Shown here one piece after another: positions 36,006 to 46,839 of a stretch of 64,000 nt of DNA. Below the pieces are notes generated by a model. It worked only from the letters and a program-made list of their open reading frames with translations. It had not been told where the DNA came from and made no database searches. The stretch lies in NCBI RefSeq assembly GCF_021869535.1, contig NW_026262712.1, positions 68,790,100-68,854,099 on the forward strand, given 5' to 3'. Every line of letters begins with the position of its first letter. Positions within the stretch are counted from its first letter, which is position 1. The DNA comes from Mytilus californianus. Lineage: Eukaryota > Mollusca > Bivalvia > Mytilida > Mytilidae. The translations under genes were made by a program, and so were the position numbers.

Positions 36006-36740
36006 TTTTTTTATATATATATAACTGTTCACAATACCGACGCAATAAGTATCGTTCCTTTTGAAGTTCATGCCATTCCATCAGTTGATGTATGTTTCAT
36101 CGATTAATATCTTCGTTTCGAATCATGATATGTGAACATCGGTAAACTATCGTTCCTACATTTATTGTTGGTGCGACGTTATTTTCATTTTTACATTTAA
36201 AAACTAGAAATCCTAAATATGATTACTTTGATCCTGAATTACCAATATTGTCATTGTAGTTAACATAGCTTAATAATCACTTAATTAGAAGATATTGTTT
36301 GTGTTTATCTTGAAAGGTGTTCATGTTAGTTAATTTTGCTGGTTATTTGTCTGTTAATGTAATCCCCTCTTTGCGTTCATATGTGCGGCTTGTACGTTTT
36401 CAAGAAAACTTCAGACACGCTTCATACATATGCAGGGACTATAACTAGCGATGTGTTATTGTTAAAAAATAACGTGTACGATTTTAACAGTATTAGAAAC
36501 TCGTAAAATGTGCCTGTAAGGTTCAGTTCAAACCAAAGGAGACATATTATTTTCTGTTGAAAAGAAGTAAACAAACCTTTACAAATGAAAACCACCCACT
36601 CATAGTAGTTGAATAAACGCTACTTGTATGTGTCAATTTCTGTTTCTGTGATGATGGACCTTTCGCCATTATCTTTTCTGATTTTGTATATGAATGGACG
36701 TCATTAACTGCAGTTTCGTTATACAAATAGAATCTTTTAC
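36006..36740 (-). other. Intron of the channel gene
   Basis: AT-rich with a short (AT)n run after the repeat end. I see no further exon. Confidence 0.35.
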
Positions 36741-36920
36741 TTGCATCTTTCTGATGGAAGAGTGAGCTATGAATTCCTCTATATTAAATTGGTGTCCGAA
36801 GTGCAAAGGAATTTCCCTATTATCCAAACATCACAAACGGTATCCAGAGCCTGTATAGCCATTCGTTCGTTGTCAGTAAACATTTTGTCCAAAAGACGAA
36901 CGGCCCGTGATACAAACAAT
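36741..36920 (-). pseudogene. TRPM-like cytosolic exon with frameshift
   Basis: The acceptor is strong (TTCTTTGTTTTTCACAG) and the donor is CAA|GTAAAA. The first part reads LFVSRAVRLLDKMFTDNERM and then AIQALDTVCDVW, matching the 'A..LLD.C...DE..A..LL…W' repeat of TRPM proteins. After a GGGAAA run the similarity continues in another frame: EIPLHFGHQFNIEEFIAHSS and then IRKMQ, the TRPM 'TPLHFA…FIAH' segment. A single-base change in or near GGGAAA would explain the break. Entry phase also disagrees with the exon at 37582. Confidence 0.6.
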
Positions 36921-37139
36921 CTGTGAAAAACAAAGAATAAGTTATCCGGTTTTGATGCATGTTATTGAAGGGTTGTTGTTGGCTTCTGTCTTTAATAATT
37001 TTGTTTCGTTTTTTGTTATATACAGTTTGAATTATTTTGCATTTGGTAGTGTGATGAACGCCTACAGTCTTCCATGTTCTGCTTTCTACATAATTACAAA
37101 CATATCGCTTTATACTTAAGTCATATTAGATACATAAAC

Positions 37140-37260
37140 AAAAATTAAATCTGTAAAATATAGCTCCCTTTGTGACGCTATGACTTCATCAGGAATATGA
37201 CAGTTGTTATCTATTCGTTTGATGTGTTTGAGCTTTTTTTTAAGAGTGAGCCTTTTTTTA
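37140..37260 (+). repeat. Partial dispersed repeat
   Basis: 'tcaggaatatgacagttgttatctattcgtttgatgtgtttgag' is the 3' part of the family described at 35487-36005. Confidence 0.6.
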
Positions 37261-37581
37261 AACGAAACCTTTAAGTCAAACTATTTTAAATATTAACATA
37301 TTGTCACAAATTCTGGAACTATAATTTCGTAATGATTTGTATATTATACATTCATTGACGTTATTAACGATGTTTTTTTCTCTTAATCGTTGTTATCATA
37401 AAAGCAAGGACGCTTCGTGCAATTTTTTTATCTTTCGAAAAGCAGCTTCAGTTTTCTCCATAATAAATATTTTAATTGCAGAATTAAAACAACAAACACA
37501 TCCCACATTTAAGTAAAATAAGTTTTCTCAAAAGAAAAGGGACTGTAACTTTAGAGATATACTTAAAAACCGTTCACTTAC

Positions 37582-37663
37582 TAGAAAGCATTTTTGATTC
37601 TTTTTCACTTTCTTGAAACGATACCTGACCCTCTGTGTTGATATACTTTTCGAGCTCGAGTAG
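37582..37663 (-). CDS. TRPM-like cytosolic exon, tentative
   Basis: The acceptor is TAATTTTCAG, the donor is the consensus A|GTAAGT, and there are 27 codons (LLELEKYINTEGQVSFQESE, then KESKML). The charged helical peptide fits the segment preceding the LLD repeat, but the similarity is weak. It exits in phase 1 where the next exon needs phase 2. Confidence 0.4.
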
Positions 37664-37834
37664 CTGAAAATTATTTTTACAATGAGTCTATTGCAGGACT
37701 CTCAATATAGTACAATTGTTTTAAATTAATAACTGTATTGTGTGCTATTAATACCTATATTTTATATAATATAACTGTACTGCTTATAGCAGTATCGGTA
37801 CAATCATAATCTGGTATTGCACCAGATGGACACT

Positions 37835-38022
37835 TCTTATAGGAACAAGCGCCTTTTTAAAGGAATTTATTGGTGTATAAACTCGGACAATTCACTCACA
37901 AACAAACAAATAAAAGTCCAAACTTTTATGTTTGGACTTTTATGATATGTTTGTGAGTGACTTGGTACAGTTTATACACCAATAAATTCCTTTAAAAAGC
38001 CGTTTACTCCTTATAGTTCTTT
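37835..38022. repeat. Long near-perfect hairpin
   Basis: Two arms of about 75 bp (from ctttttaaaggaatttattg inward to aaaagtccaaac, and its complement) flank a 6-base loop near 37929. The pairing extends less perfectly outward to 'ttatag' on both sides. It could be a palindromic MITE or, if transcribed, a stable RNA hairpin. Confidence 0.75.
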
Positions 38023-38489
38023 AAAACTGGAGACATGGAATTTATTTTCCCACGCTCACAATTTCAATTATACAGCACAATGTAAAACAAAATAACGAGT
38101 TTATAAACATAAACGTACACCAATCAAATACAAGGCTGGACAAGGAAACATATATTTCCACTAGGACAATAATATATTCTTGAATTAAAAAAAAAAAACA
38201 TTCAAAATTGTTTTCACAGCAAATTTTAATAACACACTATTGATATTTATCTCACAGTACCGAAATATAGTACTTGCTATAAAGATCATCATACCCTTGG
38301 GGACTTATAGTCCTCCGGCGGATATATCGACCTATTGGTTGTAACAGCATATAAATATAAACTACGCCATATGAGATTTTGACAATAGATATCTATTTTT
38401 ATAAAGAAATAATGATGACTTAGTAACCAAAAAAATGCCAAAATATATAGGGGAAAAACAAAAATCTTACCTAACTGCAAGTTTAAGAC

Positions 38490-38575
38490 GGTCTCATAGA
38501 CCGATTATCTACGGCATTCATTGTTGTCTCTTTGCCACATTCCTCATTTCCATTCTCAATTTCAATTTTATATAA
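38490..38575 (+). repeat. Dispersed repeat, 'cattcctcatttccattctcaat' end
   Basis: 3' end of the family also seen at 23628-23760 and 49520-49605 ('gttgtctctttgccacattcctcatttccattctcaa'). Confidence 0.55.
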
Positions 38576-39265
38576 TACGAGAGACGAATGCCGTTGATAA
38601 AATAGAAAAACAAAGTATATAGGGTATGTATCCATGGCAAAAAATCAGTTCAAGAATAGCAACAAAAAAAAAAAGAAACAAAAATCAAAGGAACAGCTTT
38701 CATTGCTGTTCTTCATCTGTATGTTGACTGCTACGAAGTGCTCTGTATGTTATGATCTACAAATTGATTTAATTGGTAAACAGTGGTAAAAAATGTTAAT
38801 ATGAGTATAAAACACATATATTATTAACTGCATCTCGGCTCTCATTCATTCTCATAACTATCAATTTAGTGGAATTGCACTTGCAACACAAGAAGAGATG
38901 GCATACTGCTGATTCTCAAATAACTTTTTTTTGGGTATATTTTGTATATAGGTATGAATGAACTGTCCGTGCCAGATTCTATAATTCAGAACGTTTTCGA
39001 ATTCTACTTCCATTGGTATACTGCCTTATTATTTGTCTTTTATTTTAAGCTCAATCTCAGCTTGTATCATTGATAATTAAGAGCTACATATTATCAATAT
39101 AGTGTTGAACGTGATTGTCTTATAAGGAAGACTATGAAAGCACTGGAAATGTCCTTGAAAAAAGTGATGACCTTAATAAGTTTTTAACAACATAATAAAT
39201 AAACATGCAATTTAAGTAGTCTATTGTTGGTCCAGTTGATCTGTTGAGTTCATGATTACTGATGA
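38576..39265. other. Intronic stretch, nothing supported
   Basis: AT-rich. I see no exon with good borders and no named repeat. Confidence 0.3.
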
Positions 39266-39303
39266 TTCAAATTGTTTATTAAATATTCGAAAGAAACCAA
39301 CAG

Positions 39304-39643
39304 ATGTCAATTTAGGAATTCGATATACCAGATAAAAGATAACCCAAATTCATTGAAATCACTCGTAACATTTCCAACGACTCCAGATTATCTTCCTTAT
39401 ACAAATGTAGACAAATTGTAAGTCAAACTAATTAATAATCATAATAAAAAACAACAAAAAGTAAGTATGAATTTTGGCAATTTTTTGTCATGTATTTATT
39501 AGGTCAGTTCAACTATATATCAACCGGCGAACGAATTTGCATTCATCTACAATGTCTCATTAATGTCCAAGATAAAAACATTGAAGGGCAACCATCATAT
39601 GTTTTCTCCAAATGGCAACTGGGCTATCAGACGCCAACTGTGA
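39304..39643 (+). pseudogene. Two-exon gene-like unit, copy 1 (frameshifted)
   Basis: The first exon, 39304-39417, has acceptor ACCAACAG and donor TT|GTAAGT and reads CQFRNSIYQIKDNPNSLKSL and then VTFPTTPDYLPYTNVDKL. The second starts at 39503 after TTATTAG. Relative to copy 2 it carries 8 extra bases, so its frame no longer joins the first exon, although the downstream peptide (NEFAFIYNVSLMSKIKTLKG…) is kept. The family is not recognised. Confidence 0.45.
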
Positions 39644-39781
39644 TATATTCAGCCATTCAGGAAAACTATATATTCAGTTCACATTCTGTCCAATCCATGA
39701 CGCTTCTTTTAACAATATCTGAAAATATACAACACCCAGCAGAAATATATTCTAAAGGGTGGGATAGGGTGGGTTTTTGTG

Positions 39782-39965
39782 TTTCTTCAGTTCAAATCAC
39801 ACAATGAACAAATCACGAAAAGCATACAATTGTATATCAAATAAAAGTGGGAAAACCGCTTATAAAATTATGTAGGTAAATGAAAGATGCTAAAGTCCTT
39901 CAAAATTAAAGAAAAATTAACTCTAGTTTAGCAGACGATAATCTCAATCTATTAAATTGATTTAA
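39782..39965 (+). repeat. Duplicated block, also at 49138-49306
   Basis: 'tcttcagttcaaatcac(a/g)caatgaacaaatca' through 'ttagcagacgataatctcaat' is nearly identical to 49138-49306, which lacks about 14 bp. Confidence 0.7.
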
Positions 39966-40013
39966 TGCTTAATGATTAAATCTTATTATTAAATATTCGA
40001 AAGAAACCAACAG

Positions 40014-40345
40014 ATGTAAATTTAGGAATTCGAGATACCAGATTCAAGATAACCCAAATTCATTGAAATCACTCGTAATATTTCCAACGACCCCAGATTA
40101 TCTTCCTTATACAAATGTAGACAAATTGTAAGTCAAACTAATTAATAATCATAATAAAAAACAACAAAAAGTAAGTTTGAATTTTGGCAATTTTTTGTCA
40201 TGGATTTATTAGGACAGTTCATCAACCGGCCAACGAATTTGCATTCATCGACAATGTCCCATTAATGTCCAAGATAAAAACATTGAAGGGCAACCATCAT
40301 ATGTTTTCTCCAAATGGCAACTGGGCTACCAGACGCCAACTGTGA
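40014..40345 (+). CDS. Two-exon gene-like unit, copy 2 (open)
   Basis: Exon 40014-40137 ends TT|GTAAGT and joins exon 40213-40345 in frame. The second exon reads TVHQPANEFAFIDNVPLMSK, then IKTLKGNHHMFSPNGNWATR and RQL, followed by TGA. Conservation of both exons and both splice sites between the copies suggests a real coding origin, probably the 3' end of a gene or of a repeated gene family. No protein family is recognised and no upstream exons are found. Confidence 0.4.
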
Positions 40346-40554
40346 TAAATTCAGCCAAATGCTTGCAAACTTCGTTTGTTAGCATCGCCAAATAAAATTT
40401 ATCAATCCATGACAAAAAAATTAAACACATAGAACAAAGGAGTATGGCCACGAAGTGCCGATATTGGCCCTGTGAGGTGACAAAAAATAAAAGAGTAATA
40501 AGGTGGATCCTTTATAGCTAAAACATATCTACGTATATCGTTATTTGTTTTTAT

Positions 40555-40868
40555 AGTATAAAATCATATTTTTGTGACGTCATTAATGTGACGTAATACC
40601 CGGAATCAAACCGGAACGCTCAAAATGTCCAAATTCTTTAAGAATTTCACACTTCCTGGTTAAATTTCGCATTGGCCACAGGCCTCGACCAAAGTAATTT
40701 TACTCTTATTTTGATTGTTTGACACTTTGACTCAGTTTGCAACATTATTTAGCGTGGTCGAGGCCTGTGGCCACATCGAAAATTTAACTTTTGCTAACAA
40801 GCAAATCCTGATTCAACGCCGCCATTTCCGAGGTACGATAGATTCTGTGACGAAATAACTGTACCAAG
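40555..40868. mobile_element. MITE-like inverted repeat
   Basis: Arms at 40659-40691 and 40755-40788 match over about 33 bp, with the perfect 19-bp core TGGCCACAGGCCTCGACCA. The interior loop is about 63 bp. Flanking sequence ('gtgacgtcattaatgtgacg' versus 'ctgtgacgaaataac') suggests a larger element, but its outer ends are unclear. Confidence 0.55.
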
Positions 40869-42100
40869 ATTTTGTACAATTGCTTTAAATAGAATAAATT
40901 CTATAATTTATTATTTTCTTTTTCATAACAAAAAAAAGAAGAAAATGGAATAGCAAGTCTTTGTTTTTAGCGAAGCTTCGTTAACCGCCGATCCGGCGAG
41001 GTTTTTAAACACGGATAGATACGTCCTCATAACTGTTTTTATTAGAAAACAAGACAAATTGTTCGAAATAAAAATTATGAATTTGAAAATTATTTCAAAG
41101 TTCATTTCCACGTTATTTTGTAATAATTATCCCGGTCTGTGCTATGCAAACAAAAATATGACAGTTTAAATTAGAGTCGTAGTTTTTTTCCCGTAAAATT
41201 CTACTCATCCAGCAGATCGATATTGGTGTCAACATAAAAATTTAATACAAATTTCCTTTTAGATACACGTATTTTGTATTTTAAAGACGAAATCGTCGAA
41301 ATGTAACCTCCGCGGAATGTAATCTCATGTTGACGCTTTGATGAAGTGCTTTCTTTCACGTCCGCATTTTCTATCATGTATGGCATGCCAAGTTAACATT
41401 TTAAATAATTACTATGGATGGTGTAAATAAATTACAGAACTATGAACAAAAACATACATAGAAAATCGTAGGACATAAGAAGAAGCCACTTGAGAATTTT
41501 GATATCATATTGCACAGTGGTTAAATAAGCTTTTCAATATTTCTTTAATTAAAATTACGACGCCATGAGAGGGCATGGTGTATACTGTCCGTGACATTCA
41601 ACCAGAAGAAATATTTGTTTTCAATGAAAACTGAAATAAAGATGAAACAAAACTATCCGACACAATCATATAGCTTGGGTGACTTCAAATACATATCTGA
41701 TATTCACGCGGGATAGCGTGCATAATTGGTCAGCATGCATACAAGGAGCAATTGTTCATTTTGTCCCTTTTTGGTGGTCTCTTTTAAATTTGAGTGAGAC
41801 TATGTCACAAGCGACCAACAAAAAATGGCTGCTTACTATGAATAAATTATCTATGATATATCTTTATATTTCTGATTTTTTCGTTTCTTGTGGTGGCCCG
41901 AAGTTCGTGTTCAATCTGTAGTTACTTGTTTTTATCTTTTTGTATTGCTGTTTTTTTTGTCGCCTCTACATGTATATGTTCATGGTGTTGTATGATTTTA
42001 TTGGTCTAATGATTCTTTATTGCCCCCACCCCCCTCCTTTTGGAGAATTTTCTCTTATGTTCAATGATAACACATGCAGTTTCTTGTTTCCTGTTTGAAA
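40869..42100. other. Intronic stretch, nothing firmly supported
   Basis: An 80-codon plus-strand frame at 41679-41921 and a 61-codon minus-strand frame at 41201-41386 lack splice signals and domains. Confidence 0.3.
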
Positions 42101-42120
42101 TAGATTCTCTAAATTGCTCT

Positions 42121-42425
42121 CCGTCATAAATATGCATGAAGTATTTGCCACTGGACGTTCGTCAAACAACTATCAATCAGATCTCCTCTAAAGTTACAGT
42201 ACGATAATGACTTTTAACATAATTAAATAAATTGATTAAAGTTTTTAAAATCTTTTGAGAAGGTATTTACTTCACTTTTTGGGAAAAAAGAAAAAAAAAG
42301 AATATTGAATATCAAATACAAACACCATTTTACTACATGAGTTGTTTGTCTCATGATGATGGATGACTGTTTAACGTCCGGCGGCAAGTCAAATGCATAT
42401 TCCGGACGAGAACATGTTAATTTGC
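42121..42425. repeat. Inverted pair of a dispersed mussel motif
   Basis: The motif 'tgtttaacgtcc…ggcaa…atgcatatt…gacgagaaca' occurs on the plus strand at 42360-42416 and inverted at 42121-42175. I recognise it as a common mussel repeat. The two copies differ, so this is two insertions or a decayed palindrome. Confidence 0.5.
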
Positions 42426-42577
42426 GCACATTACCTCTAGACTTTGGTATCTAGGGTATACAAGACATAATCTGGACATCACACATGGAGTCCAGAATTG
42501 GGGAGCTTCTCTTGAAGCATTTATCCCACATGCCATGGATGAAAGTGGCAGTGAGCAGAGTGTAGTTGAAGAATAGA
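42421..42577 (+). CDS. Possible terminal exon, unidentified
   Basis: Open from 42421, with candidate acceptors CCTCTAG (42440) and GTATCTAG (42454). It reads YTRHNLDITHGVQNWGASLE, then AFIPHAMDESGSEQSVVEE and TAG. The composition is protein-like, but no partner exon or family is recognised. It could be retroelement debris linked to the repeat just upstream. Confidence 0.25.
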
Positions 42578-42733
42578 ATATTAATGTTATCATTGTTAGG
42601 TACCTGTGACATTGACGTTTATCTCAGCATTCATCTTGCTCTTCTTTTTGAAACCTATTTGTTTATATCGTACTTTTTGCAACTAAGCAAACTTTTTGAA
42701 AACTCTTAACACATTTTTACAGGTTAATATAAC

Positions 42734-42870
42734 CATGGAAGTATTATATTTTTACTTCCATGATATAACATATCCACGAGAAATAGTTCACAATTCATTT
42801 CATTTTAAAGAAAACAAACATTGTGGAGAGTTGTCTCATTGGCAATCATACCATATCTCCTTTTTATATA
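42734..42870 (+). repeat. Small hairpin and dispersed repeat end
   Basis: CATGGAAGTA and TACTTCCATG form a perfect 10-bp stem at 42734-42762. The following 'gagttgtctcattggcaatcataccatatctcc' is a very common mussel repeat end. Confidence 0.55.
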
Positions 42871-42961
42871 TAGACGAAAATAATTGATCTTGTATATTAA
42901 TTATAGTTATAGATAATCCATTACTTGGATGGACGCAGCTTACATACACTTATATCGTTAC

Positions 42962-43110
42962 AATCAACGCCAAATAAAAAAACTGATATTCATGGATTTC
43001 TATTAGTTTTAAAATGAATCCATGCACGTCATTCGGTATCTGGTTGAAAGTTGTCTTCTTTGCAATAATATCACACATCTGCTTTTTTTCATACGGATTA
43101 AGGCATGAAT
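42962..43110 (-). CDS. TRPM-like cytosolic exon, tentative
   Basis: The acceptor is CAAATTTAACAG and a donor lies after ATT (GTAACG), giving 49 codons. The peptide has EKKQMCDIIAKKTTFNQIPN and GFILKLIEIHEYQFFYLALI. It resembles the TRPM segment 'E.LL..I.K.F……LM.C……I.VF' that follows the nucleotide-binding-like N-terminal domain. The order relative to the exons at 52.5 kb and 37.6 kb is correct for a minus-strand gene. Confidence 0.45.
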
Positions 43111-43304
43111 CTGTTAAATTTGACCAAATGATAATAAAAATAATAAAGTACACTCGAACTTTTTTCGAGATAAGAATGATAGTTGTATGTGGAATATCGG
43201 GACACTTTAACCACGAGCAAGACTAGGTAAGATTACAAGATAAAAGCTAATTAAGAATAAATTGACAATTGTGAAAACCTTTAAAAATAATTTCAGTTTA
43301 AAAC

Positions 43305-44005
43305 TTAAAGGGGCATTAGCCGTCAAGTTCATGTTCACCGATTTGACTCAAATTCTAATATTCGACTTATAACATACTAAAACGTATATCCAATTGAAAA
43401 AAAAGTATAAAATAAACAATTTACGATGCATAGACTCGATATTATGTATCAGCATTTTGTGTGTATTTTAGTCTAGACGCCATCTAATTAACCATCGAGG
43501 TGACCATCTGAAGACTGCCGACGGTCATCTTACCCGATATAAACATAAACAAAGATATAAAAATAGATAGCAAACTCGTGCAATTGGATTTTTCTAGGTC
43601 TGTTTGATTTGATATTACAGGTTAAAGTAATATGTTAATAATCATTTTTACCTGTATAAGAATGAGTTTTTGTAGATCGAATCAGTCAACCAAATGGTTT
43701 ACCCTTATTCCACTTCCAATGTTGACATACTTTTTCTTTTAATACCTGAACACGCCTAGTTCATGCGTAACCCATCTCTAGCTAAGGGGTTCAATTGAAC
43801 TTCACATGAATACGGATTTAATAAGGTCGAATTATCCACTTGCAAGTGAATAATTCATTAGCGATGTTTCTTTGCTTATTTTGACAAAACTGAACCAAAC
43901 TGGCTGCTAAAAGCGAATTATTATTTCATTATTTTACTTTCATTAATGATTGAACAAAAATAAATCTACTTTTTTTTCTATATCTCGCAGCTAATGCCCC
44001 TTTAA
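43305..44005. mobile_element. TTAA-flanked MITE, family 2, intact copy D
   Basis: Perfect 16-bp terminal inverted repeats (TTAAAGGGGCATTAGC and its complement) include a TTAA on each side. The element is 701 bp, non-coding, and homologous to the decayed copy at 8241-8885. Confidence 0.8.
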
Positions 44006-44167
44006 CGAGAACACGAATCATAAAATAATAAAAGTATTTGTACTTTTAAAACTTTGCAAAATTCGTATAGATTTAATTGAATATAGCTAAATCACTAAAT
44101 GAAATCGTCCACAATGGACAACTGAGAATGAGTATTCAGTCAAATTTTTGAGTTTTTTAAACTAGGC

Positions 44168-44305
44168 AGTGGCTATTTTGCATCCGCAGGCAAAATAGAA
44201 AATATGCTATTTTGTCGTCTTTGATTAAAATATCTTCATTAAAACAAGCAAAATAGAATATTTCGATAGCAATGACTATTTTGCCGGCGCCGGCAATATA
44301 GTGAA
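44168..44305. repeat. Clustered small palindromes
   Basis: Alternating 'ctattttgc' and 'gcaaaatag' words, with a GCCGGCGCCGGC palindrome near 44284. This is probably a palindromic repeat remnant. Confidence 0.4.
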
Positions 44306-44444
44306 TTTGTTATTTTGCCAGTTCTTTGTAAAGAGTGAATTTTGATATTTACTTGTGAAAAATACTACAAAAATGTGCATTGGCAACATAAAAGAATCAA
44401 ATTATTATTCGTCATATAGTTGAATAAGATAATTGAGGAGGGTC

Positions 44445-44640
44445 GGAGGGGTCCTGATCCCGAAATCCCGGGCTTAAAAACATGAAATCCCGAGGTCCCG
44501 AATTTAAAGAAATTTAAATCCCGACATCCCGAAATTTGAAAAAAGAATTCCCGGATCCCGAAAGGATCAATCCCCAAATCCCGAGCTTAAAAACACCCTA
44601 TCCCGAAGTCCCGATAAAGGTCCTACCCCCCTCATAAATG
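44445..44640. repeat. Degenerate 'tcccgaaatcccg' repeat
   Basis: Words built on tcccga, cccgg and cccgaa recur about every 10-25 bases, far more C/G-rich than the surroundings. I recognise it as a mussel dispersed repeat type. Confidence 0.6.
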
Positions 44641-46370
44641 TCAAAATATTTGAGATACATATAATCGTTTAAAAACATTTATGAGTCCAAGCGAAAATAA
44701 GAATTTGTAAAAAGGAATAAAGATAAAAACTATTGAGCATCCATTTGTAGAAATGAAATCATATCAAAACATGTAGTTGAAAAAATACTTCTAAAATCAG
44801 TCTAACTAGAACTAGAAATCGCGGGCATTTAGAGCTTGGTTGAAAGTATGAAAACTGTTGTAGGGTGAATTTGTGTAAAAGATTTTATGACTGGAGAATT
44901 TAAGGAAATGTATCAAAAGTCAAAGGTACTTGGTGGCAGAGCAATTTATTTTAGCCCTCCCCCTTTTTTAAGTTGGATCAAATAAACATATAATAACAGA
45001 GACATATATATGTCTCTGATAATAAGTAGCCAAAAAGAAAGTAAAAGATTAGCATGTAATATATGACCGCCGTTGATGAATGGTGGTAAACTTGGAATTG
45101 ATAGTAAATAGCAAATACAATGTACTCTTTATTTATAGTATATGTATGTTCATAGTATACAGATAAAGCGAAAAAAGATATGTCCTGTCCCCCAAGCACC
45201 TATGAACTTGAAGATTCATGAAAACTATGTGTAATTTTAAACGGAAGTCTAGTCTATTACTTAAAAGTCCAACCGATGTCGGAAACAATATCCGGACGCC
45301 TTTATTGTCGTTTTTCTCCCAAAATAACCCTAACGGAATAATCATAAGCGAGGATGACAAATGCGACTATGCATGGTACCTATTGGAAACAAAGGCATGA
45401 TGATTAATTTATTGTGGAAGGAAGAGAAGCGACACACAAAATGAGGTCTTCTCGTTTAATAGTATAGATGCTACATGTATCTGAATGTTGATTTGAGAGT
45501 AAGCATGTAATCCTCCGGAATGAGAATGATGTTTATGAGTGCACGTGTGGTTCTGGTGTCTGATGACTTTTGTACAATTATAATGTGTTCTATGATTATT
45601 GAAGTACATATAATGATACGTACTGTCTATACACAATGTTTATCTTTATCTGTGTTTTCATCTTTTACTTCTTTACTAGAAAAAAAAATTTCTGTGTTTA
45701 AGTGAATCACGGTTTTCTTTCCATATACAAATAAGATGATGTGGTGTGATCAACTATCCTCATACTTTTTTACGACTGTACTTCGCTCGCCAAGATATTT
45801 TACAGCTTTCAATCTAAATTCCTTCTACCCAATAGAAGACATTCATTGCTTATGTTTTAAAATCCTTTATGACTTTTAATTTAATCTATGCTATAGAATT
45901 ATCTTTGTTTACATAGTCTCTGCAACTTCTCTTTTGTGAATATCAATACAGAAAACGAGTATTCGGGCCACTTATACAAAATTTAATTGAAGCGCTTATG
46001 TGCAGCTTAAACCTTAATATGAGTAAGTTTCTGTTAATAGAGTTAAAAAAAAACAAGATATATGGACGAGATTCAAGAAATATTTTGTAAAAGAATTCTT
46101 GTGGTAAAATGATTATAAAGTTACTAGAACGTTAATGAAAACAATTTTAACGTTACGCGCAAACGGCTAAAATACCATTGTACCTTGGTCTTTTCTGACG
46201 CCCTGGAAAATTATACAAACACAGTTACAAGTCTATTGGTTATCGTTTTATGAACTACACTAGTTAGTGATCCTTCTGCAGTAATTTCGTCAATTTCTGG
46301 GACAGGGCCGTTTTTAACCCTTCGTGGCCCTACTCCTTTTGAAATAACATAGGTTTTCAACGTTATTAAA
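44641..46370. other. Intronic stretch with one palindrome
   Basis: A perfect 22-bp palindrome (half-site CAGAGACATAT) lies at 44997-45018. A 60-codon plus-strand frame at 45218-45400 has protein-like composition (SPTDVGNNIRTPLLSFFSQN…) but no usable splice borders or family. Confidence 0.3.
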
Positions 46371-46373
46371 TTT

Positions 46374-46650
46374 AACGTAGTATATCAACCATACTATACA
46401 ACAGTTCAACGTAGTATATCAACCATACTATACAACAGTTCATCGTAGTAAATCAACCATACTATATAACAGTTCACGTAGTATATCAACTATACTATAC
46501 AACAGTTCAACGAAGTATATCAACTATACTATACAACGTTAACAGTTCAACGAAGTGTATCAATTACACTATACAACAGTTCAACGGAGTGTATCAACTA
46601 TACTATACAACAGTTCAACAGAGTGTATCAACTATACTATACAACAGTAC
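46374..46650. repeat. 34-bp minisatellite, eight units
   Basis: The unit is close to aacgtagtatatcaacc followed by atactatacaacagttc. Units 1-3 share 'accatac' and units 4-8 'actatac' or similar, showing stepwise divergence. Unit 5 has 6 extra bases. Each unit contains a weak AGTAT/ATACT stem. Confidence 0.85.
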
Positions 46651-46839
46651 AACAGTACAACTGTAAACAATGTGTACAACTCAACATTTATTCAACTGTG
46701 CATTTACAACTTACAACAAAATTGTATATTCAACAGAACTGTTCAACTTAATGCATGTTTTTAGTAACCGAATAAATTACAAAGATGAACCAATAATCCA
46801 AATGTCATTTTTGCTGAAACCAAAATTAAAAATTAGGAA

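Noticed and set aside
44997..45018. 22-bp perfect palindrome as an operator
   Set aside because: A eukaryotic intron context with no promoter nearby. More likely a chance or MITE-derived palindrome.
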